The position numbers were made by a program, and so were the translations under genes. DNA of 64,000 nt from Campylobacter sp. RM16192 (GTDB taxonomy: Bacteria > Campylobacterota > Campylobacteria > Campylobacterales > Campylobacteraceae): NCBI RefSeq assembly GCF_004803855.2, contig NZ_CP012552.1, positions 992,001 through 1,056,000 of the forward strand. The letters run 5' to 3'. The notes beneath the pieces were generated by a model. It ran no database searches, was not told the origin of the DNA, and saw only the letters and a list, made by a program, of their open reading frames with translations. Below are positions 54,880 to 62,632 of this stretch, piece after piece; positions within the stretch are counted from its first letter, which is position 1, and the number at the start of each line of letters is the position of its first letter.

Positions 54880-55683
54880 ATGCAAATTTTAGATTTATTT
54901 AGCGGTATCGGTGGTTTTTCTGTAGGTTTTGAGAGTGCAAACTACCAAGACTATGACTTTACCAAGCTACCTATAAATCAAAAATATAAAAGTGATGGTT
55001 TTTATAAAACTATCGCTTTTTGTGAAAAAGACAAGAATTGCCAAAAAGTTCTTAAAAAACATTGGGCTAATGTGCCTATTTTTGAGGACGTCCATACTCT
55101 TGATAAGCCTACGCTTGATAAGTTGGGAGAAATAGACATAATTACCGGCGGCTTTCCTTGCCAAGACTTAAGCTTAGCCGGCAAAAGAGTAGGCATACAA
55201 GGAAGCAGAAGTAGTTTATTTATTGAAATTTTAAGGATAGCAAATGTCACAAAGCCAAAGTTTATTTTGTTTGAGAACACTCCCGAACTTGTCAGAAACA
55301 AACAATACTTCAAAATTTTTACGCAAGAGCTTAGGGAGCGTGGATATAGATGTAGAGCTTTTTTACTACGAGCAGATGCCTTTGGATACCCACATAAAAG
55401 ACAAAGAGCGTATATTGTTGCCTACTCCGACGAAATCGGACAGTTTTGTGTTGAAACGCTTTTCGATTGCCTCTCAAATGGAAACACACAAAAACCATCA
55501 GAAGAAATTATTTCCATATATCGTCGATACCTTTGGCGAAACAAAAACGGATATAAAAACAATATCCGAGACATACGAAACGATAATGGGTTTCCCGAAA
55601 ACGTGGAGCGAGTTGGAATATTAGGCAATAGCGTAGTGCCTGAAATAGTTGCGAGATTTGCAAGGTTTATAAAATACATATAA
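54880..55683 (+). CDS. C5 cytosine DNA methyltransferase, target-recognition region suspect
   Basis: Motif I DLFSGIGGFSVGFE, motif IV GGFPCQDLS with the catalytic Cys, motif VI FENTPELV, motif VIII HKRQRAYIVAYS and motifs IX-X GNSVVPEIVARFARF are all in one frame. 267 residues from the ATG at 54880 (a TTG at 54853 is possible). The ~60 residues between VIII and IX are unlike a target-recognition domain, whereas the +1 frame there reads LLPTPTKSDSF and MGFPKTWSELE, typical for this family. Two compensating shifts or a deletion are likely, so sequence specificity is probably lost even though the catalytic lobe is intact. Confidence 0.75.
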   Translation: MQILDLFSGIGGFSVGFESANYQDYDFTKLPINQKYKSDGFYKTIAFCEKDKNCQKVLKKHWANVPIFEDVHTLDKPTLDKLGEIDIITGGFPCQDLSLAGKRVGIQGSRSSLFIEILRIANVTKPKFILFENTPELVRNKQYFKIFTQELRERGYRCRAFLLRADAFGYPHKRQRAYIVAYSDEIGQFCVETLFDCLSNGNTQKPSEEIISIYRRYLWRNKNGYKNNIRDIRNDNGFPENVERVGILGNSVVPEIVARFARFIKYI

Positions 55684-55694
55684 AAGGAACAAGC

Positions 55695-56141
55695 ATGATA
55701 ACCAAAAACGAGCTCAAAGATGTCGCGCTATTTTCTATCGCCTACTCTATGCTTGAGTATGACGATGGCGATGATAAGTACATCACCAAGCAAATCACCG
55801 CAGATCTTGAAAGGCTAAAAACCGAGATGCTTGACATCTTGCAAATTTATAAAAGCGAAAGCAAGCGCATTATGAACATCATAGATAAAGTTCATCACGC
55901 AGTAGCGGTTAAGAAAGGCAACTTCTGTATAACCGCTCCGCAGCTGGCGCTATCTTTACTTTGTCTATTTTTGCCGCCAAACGAGCGCAAATTTAAGAGA
56001 CTTTGCGAACCGCTAACGAACTTTTGGGTAAAGAATGAAGAGCTTATCCGCTCGATTATTGTTAGAGCAAACGACGGCAAATATGAAAATTATGCCCAGG
56101 CCAGCGAGCAGATAGCCTATATCTATATAGAAAATATTTGA
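55695..56141 (+). CDS. hypothetical island protein, 148 residues
   Basis: ATG at 55695 preceded by AAAAGGA. Mostly alpha-helical, with a central hydrophobic helix (APQLALSLLCLFLPP) that is probably buried rather than membrane-spanning, flanked by charged helices. No recognised motif. Part of the rightward early-gene string. Confidence 0.6.
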   Translation: MITKNELKDVALFSIAYSMLEYDDGDDKYITKQITADLERLKTEMLDILQIYKSESKRIMNIIDKVHHAVAVKKGNFCITAPQLALSLLCLFLPPNERKFKRLCEPLTNFWVKNEELIRSIIVRANDGKYENYAQASEQIAYIYIENI

Positions 56142-56151
56142 AAGGGAAAAC

Positions 56152-56349
56152 ATGCTAAACAGAAACACTGCCCCGACATTAAGAATACTAATGCAAAGAA
56201 TCGACGATGCAAGACATGAACTAGCAGAGATAAGCATGTCCATCCAAAAGACAGGGCTTAAAGACGAAGAAAAGATCAAGACAACAAGATCGCTTAGACG
56301 CGTACAATCAGAGCTATACGACATAAATCACGGAAAGGAGCTAAAATGA
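56152..56349 (+). CDS. hypothetical island protein, 65 residues, helical
   Basis: Starts MLNRNTAPTLRILMQRIDDAR; AAAGGGAAA lies upstream of the ATG at 56152. Highly charged helices (DEEKIKTTRSLRRVQSEL) suggest a short coiled coil. The stop overlaps the AlpA-like gene by 4 nt, implying coupled translation. No family recognised. Confidence 0.6.
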   Translation: MLNRNTAPTLRILMQRIDDARHELAEISMSIQKTGLKDEEKIKTTRSLRRVQSELYDINHGKELK

Positions 56350-56546
56350 ACGGCGAATTTTTAACCACAAAACAAGTTAAAGAACTATACGGGTGGTGTG
56401 ATACGACTCTATGGCGATATGTAAACGCCGGGTACATAGAGAAATTCAAGCTAGGACCCCGCACTGTGTTATACTCAAAAGCGAGCATTGATAAATTTAT
56501 AGCCAGTGCGGTTAAGGTAACCCCGAGCGGATCTAAATCATGCTAG
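56346..56546 (+). CDS. AlpA/MerR-type helix-turn-helix protein (putative excisionase)
   Basis: 66 residues. LTTKQVKELYGWCDTTLWRYVNAGYI is a winged-helix HTH of the excisionase/AlpA type, followed by LGPRTVLYSKASIDKFI. Such proteins regulate integrase expression or direct excision. AAAGGAG is upstream. It converges on the integrase with a 9-nt overlap, so antisense interference is also possible. The three-copy repeat upstream of the integrase is a candidate binding site. Confidence 0.78.
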   Translation: MNGEFLTTKQVKELYGWCDTTLWRYVNAGYIEKFKLGPRTVLYSKASIDKFIASAVKVTPSGSKSC

Positions 56547-57734
56547 GCTATCTAAATAATCCGCCCACCACTGCATCAAACCTCTCATATGTGTCAAGTT
56601 GCTTACTCTATTGTAAGCGGCTCTGACACTGTTGCCCTCTTTATGGGCCAAGCATTTTTCTATTATATCGGGACTATATCCGTGTATATGTATATTTTCA
56701 TTGCAAACAGTGCTAAACATAGAGCGAAACCCATGAAATACCAACTCATCCTTTGTATAGCCCATTCTTCTAAGAGCTACATTTAAAGTATTCTCACTCA
56801 TATATTTTGTCTTACTAACGGGGCTATAAAATAAAAAATCACTATTAATACAAAATTTTTTATACTCAAGCAACAGCGATTTAACCTGTCTTGACATGGG
56901 AAGATTGAAGTAATCCCTCTCCTGCTTCATCTTTTTTATATCTATATTCCAAATATCTTTTTTCAAGTCAAATTCACTCCACTGTGCAGCTCTTATATTA
57001 AACGATCTTGCGGCGGTATAAATTGCAAGCTTTAAAGCTATTTTTGTCTTATAATCTCCGCCATATTCGTTAATGCCTTGGATTAAAGCCTTTATATCGT
57101 TATCTCTTATAAGTGTCGGATAGTTTTGTGATTTTACGGCTCTAAATGTATATTTATACTCTATATCGGCCATTATATTGTGAGCCGCCCTTTGGCTTAC
57201 TACTGCAAATTTCCAAATTTGCGAACATAGCTGAAATGCCTTCTTTAATGTTGCAAACGCCTCCGACTCCTCTATCTTTTGCAATATCATTATTATCTCG
57301 GCAGCTTTTATCCCGGATATATCCCTCTTACCTATATATGGAAACAGATGTTTTTGTGCTATCCTAAGTTGAGTTTTTGCGGTATGCTCTTTGATTACAC
57401 CGGACTTCTTTTCTATCCATTCTATAGCTATTTTTTCAAATATCCTATTTGTATTGCTTTTTTCGAACATAGGATCAATACCCTCGGATATTTTTTTCTT
57501 TAGCTCCGCCCTAAGCTCTCTTGCTTTTGCTAGTGTTAGTTCCGGGTAATTACCCATCGTGTATCTTCTTATTTTTAAAGTCATAGGGCTTTTGTATTCA
57601 AAGACAAAAAATTTACGTCCGCCCGGCTCAACAGCAATAAACAAATTTTGCCCATCAGACATCCTATATATCTTTTCCCTCGGTTTCAATGATTTAAGGG
57701 TAGCATCTGTAAGCGGAGCTTGTATTTTAGGCAT
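56538..57734 (-). CDS. int: P4-like tyrosine integrase (intact)
   Basis: 398 residues: DUF4102 arm-binding N-terminus (MPKIQAPLTDATLKSLKPRE), SAM-like core-binding domain (~90-190), catalytic domain with the first Arg in TAARSFNIRAAQW, HGFRSMFST (HxxR), and a C-terminal region with AAYNRV (Tyr). Similar to the broken left-hand integrase along its whole length. It lies 198 nt from the tRNA-Arg 3' end, transcribed away from it, the usual layout for an element integrated there. The TATAAT promoter overlaps three operator-like repeats. Probably still active. Confidence 0.93.
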   Translation of the reverse strand: MPKIQAPLTDATLKSLKPREKIYRMSDGQNLFIAVEPGGRKFFVFEYKSPMTLKIRRYTMGNYPELTLAKARELRAELKKKISEGIDPMFEKSNTNRIFEKIAIEWIEKKSGVIKEHTAKTQLRIAQKHLFPYIGKRDISGIKAAEIIMILQKIEESEAFATLKKAFQLCSQIWKFAVVSQRAAHNIMADIEYKYTFRAVKSQNYPTLIRDNDIKALIQGINEYGGDYKTKIALKLAIYTAARSFNIRAAQWSEFDLKKDIWNIDIKKMKQERDYFNLPMSRQVKSLLLEYKKFCINSDFLFYSPVSKTKYMSENTLNVALRRMGYTKDELVFHGFRSMFSTVCNENIHIHGYSPDIIEKCLAHKEGNSVRAAYNRVSNLTHMRGLMQWWADYLDSLA

Positions 57735-57744
57735 ATTCAGACCT

Positions 57745-57800
57745 TTTTTACTGACATAAAATTGTATTATACAAAATGTCAGTAAAAATGTCAGTAAAAA
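57745..57800 (-). promoter_or_regulatory. integrase promoter with three operator-like repeats
   Basis: ATGTCAGTAAAAA occurs at 57776-57788 and 57788-57800, and inverted at 57745-57757, all perfect 13-mers. On the minus strand a promoter reads CTGACA (57794-57789), 17-bp spacer, TATAAT (57771-57766). The repeats thus cover the -35, the spacer and the early transcribed region, suiting autorepression by the integrase or control by the AlpA-like protein. Confidence 0.7.
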
Positions 57801-57931
57801 TTACTGGGTAGGAAAGAAAAAACAAGAAAAATAAAGGAATAATAATAAATTAAAAAATGCTTAGGAATGCGGCAAAATCGAGGCTTTATGAAACAAAAAG
57901 AAAAACAAGGAAAGCTTAAAAAATGGATAAA

Positions 57932-58008
57932 TGGTGCGCCCGAAGGAATTCGAATCCCTGACCTTTTGAACCGCAATCAAATGCTCTATCCAGCTGAGCT
58001 ACGAGCGC
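57932..58008 (-). tRNA. tRNA-Arg (anticodon GCG)
   Basis: 77 nt with encoded CCA. Acceptor GCGCTCG/CGGGCGC (one G-T), D stem GCTC/GAGC, anticodon stem TTTGA/TCAAA with loop TTGCGGT (anticodon GCG, reads CGC and CGU), T arm with GTTCGA-like GATTCGAAT. Its 3' end faces the intact integrase and is the probable attachment site. Confidence 0.95.
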
Positions 58009-58099
58009 ACAAATTAAATTAATTAAGGTTCGAAGTATAACTAAAGTTTCCTTAAAATTAGCATATCAAAACAAAGTTTTTAAATTTTAGCAAATTTAA

Positions 58100-58128
58100 T
58101 TGTTGATAAAAAATCTTTATGCTATCTT
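58100..58128 (+). promoter_or_regulatory. possible promoter of pycA
   Basis: TTGTTG (58100-58105) and TATCTT (58123-58128) are 17 bases apart, about 28 nt before the pycA ATG. A TATAAA at 58129-58134 is an alternative -10. Confidence 0.35.
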
Positions 58129-58155
58129 TATAAAAAATTTTCAAAGGCGATAGGT

Positions 58156-59613
58156 ATGATACATAAAATTTTAATTGCCAACCGCGGCGAAATAGCCGTC
58201 CGTATAATACGCGCATGTAAAGACTTGCATATAAAAAACGTAGCGATCTACACAAAGCCGGATCAAGACTGTTTGCATGTAAAAGTTGCGGATGAGGCCT
58301 ATCAAATAGGCATTGACCCGATCAAAGGCTACCTTGATGCAAAGCGTATCGTAGAGGTTGCAAAGGCGTGTGGAGCGGACGCTATACATCCAGGGTATGG
58401 ATTCTTAAGTGAAAATTACGAATTTGCAAAAGAAGTTCAAGACGCAGGGCTAATATTTATCGGTCCAAACGCAGACGTAATCCGCAAAATGGGCAATAAA
58501 AACATAGCTCGTTACTTAATGAATAAAAATGGAATTCCTGTAGTTCCTGGCACAGAAAAGCTAAATAATGAGCCCATGGAAAATATCAAAATATATGCTG
58601 AAAAGATAGGATATCCTGTCATACTAAAAGCAAGTGGCGGCGGAGGCGGAAGAGGAATCCGCGTAGTATGGAAAGAGGAGGATCTTGAAAGCAGCATTGA
58701 AAGTTGTAAAAGAGAAGCAAAGACCTTTTTTAATAACGATGAAGTTTTTATGGAAAAATACGTTATCAACCCACGCCACATCGAATTTCAAATAGTGGGC
58801 GATAAATACGGCAATATCATCCACTTGGCTGAGCGCGACTGCTCTATCCAAAGAAGACATCAAAAAATAATAGAGATAGCTCCAAGCCCAAGTATCAGCG
58901 AAAATTTGCGTAAAAGCATGGGTGTGACGGCGGTTGCGGCGGCAAAGGCGGTTAATTATACTAACGCTGGAACGGTTGAGTTTTTACTTGATGATTATAA
59001 CAACTTTTATTTTATGGAGATGAACACAAGAATTCAAGTTGAGCACGGCGTAACCGAAGAGATAACAGGTGTCGATCTAATCGTAATGCAGATAAGAATA
59101 GCTGCAGGAGATATCCTTCATATGCAGCAAAGCGACGTCGTCACTCAAGGCTTTGCTATAGAAGCTCGTATTACAGCTGAGGACGCATGGCAAAATTTCA
59201 TCCCAAATCCAGGAAAGATTACAGGATATTATCCGGCTCTTGGGCCTAGCGTAAGAGTTGATAGCCATCTATACAAGGATTATCAAATTCCTCCATTTTA
59301 TGACTCTATTTTAGCCAAGCTAATAGTAAGAGCAACAAGCTACGATTTGGCAGTAAATAAACTAAAGCGCGCATTAGACGAATTTACTATAGAGGGTGAT
59401 GTTAAGACTACAATTCCATTTTTACTCAGTATTAGCAAAGAGCGTGACTTTAGACGTGGATTTTTTGATACTTCATATACAGAAACCAAGATGCCATCAT
59501 TGCTTGAAAACATGAAAACAAAAGATAACGAGAGCAATGAAGAGGTAATAGCTGCGATAACAGCGGCAATCCAAAAAGTAAAAGAAAATAGAAAGCTAAA
59601 AGAGGAACTTTAA
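58156..59613 (+). CDS. pycA: pyruvate carboxylase subunit A (biotin carboxylase)
   Basis: ATP-grasp biotin carboxylase. N-terminal MIHKILIANRGEIAVRIIRA, HPGYGFLSEN, ATP-binding GGGGGRGIRVV (~residue 163), metal/biotin-site MEMNTRIQVEHGVTEEITG, C-terminal lid. 485 residues, longer than acetyl-CoA carboxylase AccC (~445), with an extra helical tail, as in the two-subunit pyruvate carboxylase PycA. The next three genes (small ORF, bpt, J protein) match the order I recall after pycA in C. jejuni (Cj1037c-1034c). AccC remains the alternative; context favours PycA, an anaplerotic enzyme. PycB is not in the window. Confidence 0.85.
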   Translation: MIHKILIANRGEIAVRIIRACKDLHIKNVAIYTKPDQDCLHVKVADEAYQIGIDPIKGYLDAKRIVEVAKACGADAIHPGYGFLSENYEFAKEVQDAGLIFIGPNADVIRKMGNKNIARYLMNKNGIPVVPGTEKLNNEPMENIKIYAEKIGYPVILKASGGGGGRGIRVVWKEEDLESSIESCKREAKTFFNNDEVFMEKYVINPRHIEFQIVGDKYGNIIHLAERDCSIQRRHQKIIEIAPSPSISENLRKSMGVTAVAAAKAVNYTNAGTVEFLLDDYNNFYFMEMNTRIQVEHGVTEEITGVDLIVMQIRIAAGDILHMQQSDVVTQGFAIEARITAEDAWQNFIPNPGKITGYYPALGPSVRVDSHLYKDYQIPPFYDSILAKLIVRATSYDLAVNKLKRALDEFTIEGDVKTTIPFLLSISKERDFRRGFFDTSYTETKMPSLLENMKTKDNESNEEVIAAITAAIQKVKENRKLKEEL

Positions 59614-59798
59614 TGAACGATTTTTTTGATAGTCTAAGAGATATAAAAAAAGAGATGATAAAAGAGCAAACAGTAGCACCCAAAAAAGAATCTAAAAAGC
59701 AAGCAGTCAGCAAAGAAGAAGCTATAGCGCATAAAGAAGAGATGCTAAGAGAAGAGTTTTTAAAATACGTCAAAGATAGCGACATAAAAAAGATATGA
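59613..59798 (+). CDS. conserved small protein between pycA and bpt
   Basis: 61 residues, very charged, Lys/Glu-rich, predicted helical (KKEMIKEQ, EEAIAHKEEMLREEFLKYV). No membrane span. The start overlaps the pycA stop (TAATG) and the stop overlaps the bpt start (ATGA), so it is firmly embedded in the operon. A gene of similar size is in this slot in C. jejuni as I recall. Function unknown. Confidence 0.8.
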   Translation: MNDFFDSLRDIKKEMIKEQTVAPKKESKKQAVSKEEAIAHKEEMLREEFLKYVKDSDIKKI

Positions 59799-60517
59799 CG
59801 ATATCCTTCTGTACACTTCCCAGTCTTTGCCCATATCTTAAAGACAGAGACTCAAGGATGGAGTATAGTTATATAAGCGATTGCGATTTTGACACTAATG
59901 ATGCGATGGTGAAACATGGCTTTAGGAGATTTGGCAGATATTTTTCTAAGCCAAGTTGTAATAACTGCCAAGAGTGCGTCAGCATAAGAGTTGATGCTCA
60001 AAATTTTAAATTTAGCAAATCCGTTCGTAGAACAATTAAAAAAAACACAAACACCTCTATATTTATTTCAGATCCGATTGTCGATGAAGAGCATCTAAGG
60101 CTATATAGAAAATATCATAAATTTATGGAAAAAAAGAGAGAGTGGAAGTATTACGAGCTCGACTTAGTAAAATACCATGATCTTTATGTAGCCGGATATG
60201 GAAATTTTGGTAAAGAGATCTCTTACTATGCAGATAAAAAACTTGTCGGAGTCGATCTTATAGATATTGTAGAGGATGGAATTTCATCAATTTATTTTTA
60301 CTACGATCCTGATTTTGCCGATCTATCTTTAGGAAAATTTTCTATATACCAGCAAATTTATCTAGCGTTAAGACTAAATTTGCGCTGGATATACTTAGGC
60401 TATTATGTCAAAAACTGCCCTAGTTTGGTATATAAAAATGAATATAAGCCTTATGAAGGCTTGAAAGAATATGTAGATCTTGACAAAGAGCCTATTTGGA
60501 AGGGTCTGGAACGCTAA
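59795..60517 (+). CDS. bpt: aspartate/glutamate leucyltransferase (N-end rule)
   Basis: Transfers Leu from Leu-tRNA to proteins with N-terminal Asp or Glu, marking them for ClpS/ClpAP. ATE_N domain with CPYLKDRDSRMEY and FGRYFSKPSCNNCQECVSIRV, ATE_C GNAT-like domain with YYDPDFADLSLGKFSIYQQI and YLGYYVKNCPSLVYKNEYKPYE. 240 residues. Bacterial Bpt is distinguished from eukaryotic Ate1 by this compact form. Overlaps its neighbour upstream; the J protein follows 40 nt later. Confidence 0.9.
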   Translation: MTISFCTLPSLCPYLKDRDSRMEYSYISDCDFDTNDAMVKHGFRRFGRYFSKPSCNNCQECVSIRVDAQNFKFSKSVRRTIKKNTNTSIFISDPIVDEEHLRLYRKYHKFMEKKREWKYYELDLVKYHDLYVAGYGNFGKEISYYADKKLVGVDLIDIVEDGISSIYFYYDPDFADLSLGKFSIYQQIYLALRLNLRWIYLGYYVKNCPSLVYKNEYKPYEGLKEYVDLDKEPIWKGLER

Positions 60518-60557
60518 TTGCTTTTCATTAAAAATAGCCAATTTTGGAGATAGTTTA

Positions 60558-61382
60558 ATGAATATAAAGCAAACTTTAGAATCTTTAAGTATCGAAACAA
60601 ACGATAGCAAACTTTTTTCTGAACTTCAAGCAATGATGAAAAAAAATTTCACTAAAACTCTTGGAAAAAAAGACAAAATCATCTCATTTTACGATGAAAA
60701 CGAGATGATTCAGCGAAAATATTTCTTTAAATTTATTACTAAAATTTATAACCAGACACATAAAGATGAACTAAATATAAAATTTGCAGAATACACCACA
60801 ATTAAACTACTGTATAAACAAGACAATTCTCTAAAAATTACTATCTTTGCAGATATAGAATTTGTAGGCAATGAGGCAAGATTTCGATTTGATAGATCAA
60901 ACGCTCTTTTTATAAGCTATATTGCTCAAAAATTTAAAAAATCTCAAATTTTTATAAATGACGATCAAAATTACCTTATCATAAAAATAAGCAGTGCAAA
61001 CGAAACATCAGGATTTGATGAGCTCTTTGATAAAAGTGAACATATGAGCTTTTGCACATATTTTAGATATGACAAAGATAAATTTATAAAATTTAAACGT
61101 GAAGCTAATATTCAAAATTCACAAAAATTTGTTCGCAGATTCTCAGCTTTGGCAGACTTATTTTCAGAGCATTTTAAAACACTTGAATGTGAGCAAAATA
61201 GTGATTTTGAGGGCGTTAGAAGCAAATATCTTGAGCTTGTTAAAATTTATCATCCGGATCGTCATGCACAAAAGTCTGAAAAAATAAAAAAAGAATATAG
61301 AGAAAAATTTGAAAAAATTCAAAATGCTTATGAGAGCTTAAAACCGTATTTTAAAGAGCAAGAGATATTTGTCAGCGCCTAG
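60558..61382 (+). CDS. J-domain protein with C-terminal HPD
   Basis: 274 residues from the ATG at 60558 (GGAG at 60546-60549). The N-terminal ~200 residues are an unassigned alpha/beta domain. The C-terminal ~60 hold a J domain (KYLELVKIYHPDRHAQ...FEKIQNAYESLKPYF) with the DnaK-activating HPD. This inverted layout is like DjlA and unlike DnaJ. It should recruit DnaK to a specific client. Its stop overlaps the convergent rpoN stop by 4 nt. A 26-residue upstream extension has no supporting ribosome binding site. Confidence 0.85.
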   Translation: MNIKQTLESLSIETNDSKLFSELQAMMKKNFTKTLGKKDKIISFYDENEMIQRKYFFKFITKIYNQTHKDELNIKFAEYTTIKLLYKQDNSLKITIFADIEFVGNEARFRFDRSNALFISYIAQKFKKSQIFINDDQNYLIIKISSANETSGFDELFDKSEHMSFCTYFRYDKDKFIKFKREANIQNSQKFVRRFSALADLFSEHFKTLECEQNSDFEGVRSKYLELVKIYHPDRHAQKSEKIKKEYREKFEKIQNAYESLKPYFKEQEIFVSA

Positions 61383-62623
61383 CCTTGCATCATATATATT
61401 CTTTTTCTTTCACTAGAGCTGCCTATATTTAGGGCTTTTCTGTATTTTGTGATGGTTCTTCTTACCATAGTTACACCAAATTTTGATTGTATAAGCTCTA
61501 AAATTTTAAGATCGCTTAGAGGTTTTTTCGGATTTTCGTTCTTCACAACATCAGCCACAAAATCCTTAATTGTAGAATTTGAGACTTCTTCATCAATAGC
61601 TGCGGAAAAAAAGCTTTTTATAGGAATCAATCCTCGCGAACATTGTAGATATTTATTTGAAATCGCTCTAGAGATAGTGGATGGATTTCTGCCAAGATCA
61701 TCTGCAATATCTTTTAGCTTCATTGGCTTCATATCTCCACCGAAAAAATAATCATATTGATATTCCACTATCATTAAAGCTATTTTTCTAAGAGTGGCTT
61801 TGCGCATATCAAGGGCATCGATGAGATCTTTCGCCTCTTTTATGCGACTACTTACAAACTCATTTTTAGCATCAAGACCTTCAGTATCAAGTAAAATTTC
61901 AGGATAAAATTCATCATTTATACTTATCTCTATTCCGGCACTGCCACTATTTATAAAGATATCTGGAATCTTTGCTATTTGATCGCTTAAATACTCAATT
62001 GCAGGAGGATTTTTAAACTTACGCACTATGGCAATAGCCTCATCATACCTATTGATTTTAGTAATCCTGTCTAAATTTTCAAAATTTTCTATTACAAATT
62101 TAGCACTCTCGTATAGCTCGTCATCGACTTCAAATTCATTAAGCTGAAACAAAAAACTCTCTTTATAATCATTTGCTCCCACACCACACGGTTCAAGATA
62201 GGCAAAGCGTGATCTCACACTTTCAATATCACTCCTATCAAATCCTGCCAAGACCTCATCATCCCACTCAAAATACCCCTCTTCACTTAGACACTCTACT
62301 ATCTTTTTGGCAATATCTTGAGACTTTTTCGTAGGAAAAAGAGGTTTACCTATCTGAGGTATTAGTTTGTCATACAAACTCTCTTTAAAAATAGTATAGG
62401 TTTCAATACTGTCACTAACTGAATTTTTAGAAATTTCATTAAAGTAATTCTTTTTTGAATGACTTTGATTTTTATGTTCTATGGTTACAAACGGATTGTC
62501 TGTAACAAATGGCTCCAGAGTCTCTTTTAACTCTTCAATGCTTGAACTTAATATCGGAAGCCAACTTCTAAGAGTGGCAGATAACTTACCTTTTAGAGCA
62601 AGCGACTCTGTTTGACGCAACAT
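61379..62623 (-). CDS. rpoN: RNA polymerase sigma-54 factor
   Basis: Controls middle/late flagellar genes in campylobacters. Region I (SLALKGKLSATLRSWLPILSSSIEELKETL), acidic region II, core-binding domain, HTH (LKDIADDLGRNPSTISRAISNKYLQ) and RpoN box VRRTITKYRKAL near the C-terminus. 414 residues. The last region is followed by a short basic tail. First of its kind in the window to be matched with a target, the flgL promoter at 46548-46561. Nine nt downstream of lptB. Confidence 0.97.
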   Translation of the reverse strand: MLRQTESLALKGKLSATLRSWLPILSSSIEELKETLEPFVTDNPFVTIEHKNQSHSKKNYFNEISKNSVSDSIETYTIFKESLYDKLIPQIGKPLFPTKKSQDIAKKIVECLSEEGYFEWDDEVLAGFDRSDIESVRSRFAYLEPCGVGANDYKESFLFQLNEFEVDDELYESAKFVIENFENLDRITKINRYDEAIAIVRKFKNPPAIEYLSDQIAKIPDIFINSGSAGIEISINDEFYPEILLDTEGLDAKNEFVSSRIKEAKDLIDALDMRKATLRKIALMIVEYQYDYFFGGDMKPMKLKDIADDLGRNPSTISRAISNKYLQCSRGLIPIKSFFSAAIDEEVSNSTIKDFVADVVKNENPKKPLSDLKILELIQSKFGVTMVRRTITKYRKALNIGSSSERKRIYMMQG

Positions 62624-62632
62624 ATCATAAAC

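Larger units (their letters stand above)
48005..57931. mobile_element. composite degenerate prophage/integrative island between two tRNA genes
   Basis: The 10 kb between tRNA-Leu(CAA) and tRNA-Arg(GCG) contains only mobile or accessory genes. Each tRNA 3' end points inward to an adjacent P4-like integrase (48200 rightward, 57734 leftward). Phage morphogenesis (terminase small subunit, gpW, portal), lysis genes, a HEPN-MNT pair, a HicAB pair and a C5 methyltransferase lie between. At least four genes are broken and several junctions join unrelated genes. No copy of either tRNA 3' end was found at an inner boundary, so the distal att sites have been lost, consistent with two elements fused by deletion. 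No capsid, tail or replication module remains; it cannot make virions. Confidence 0.85.

Noticed and set aside
55244-55624. 126-residue plus-strand ORF as an independent gene
   Set aside because: It has no ribosome binding site and lies inside the methyltransferase; its C-terminal half is better explained as the displaced target-recognition region of that gene.
57721-57800. Short CRISPR-like array at the integrase promoter
   Set aside because: The 13-bp repeats lack spacers of regular size, include an inverted copy and overlap a promoter; they are operator-like.
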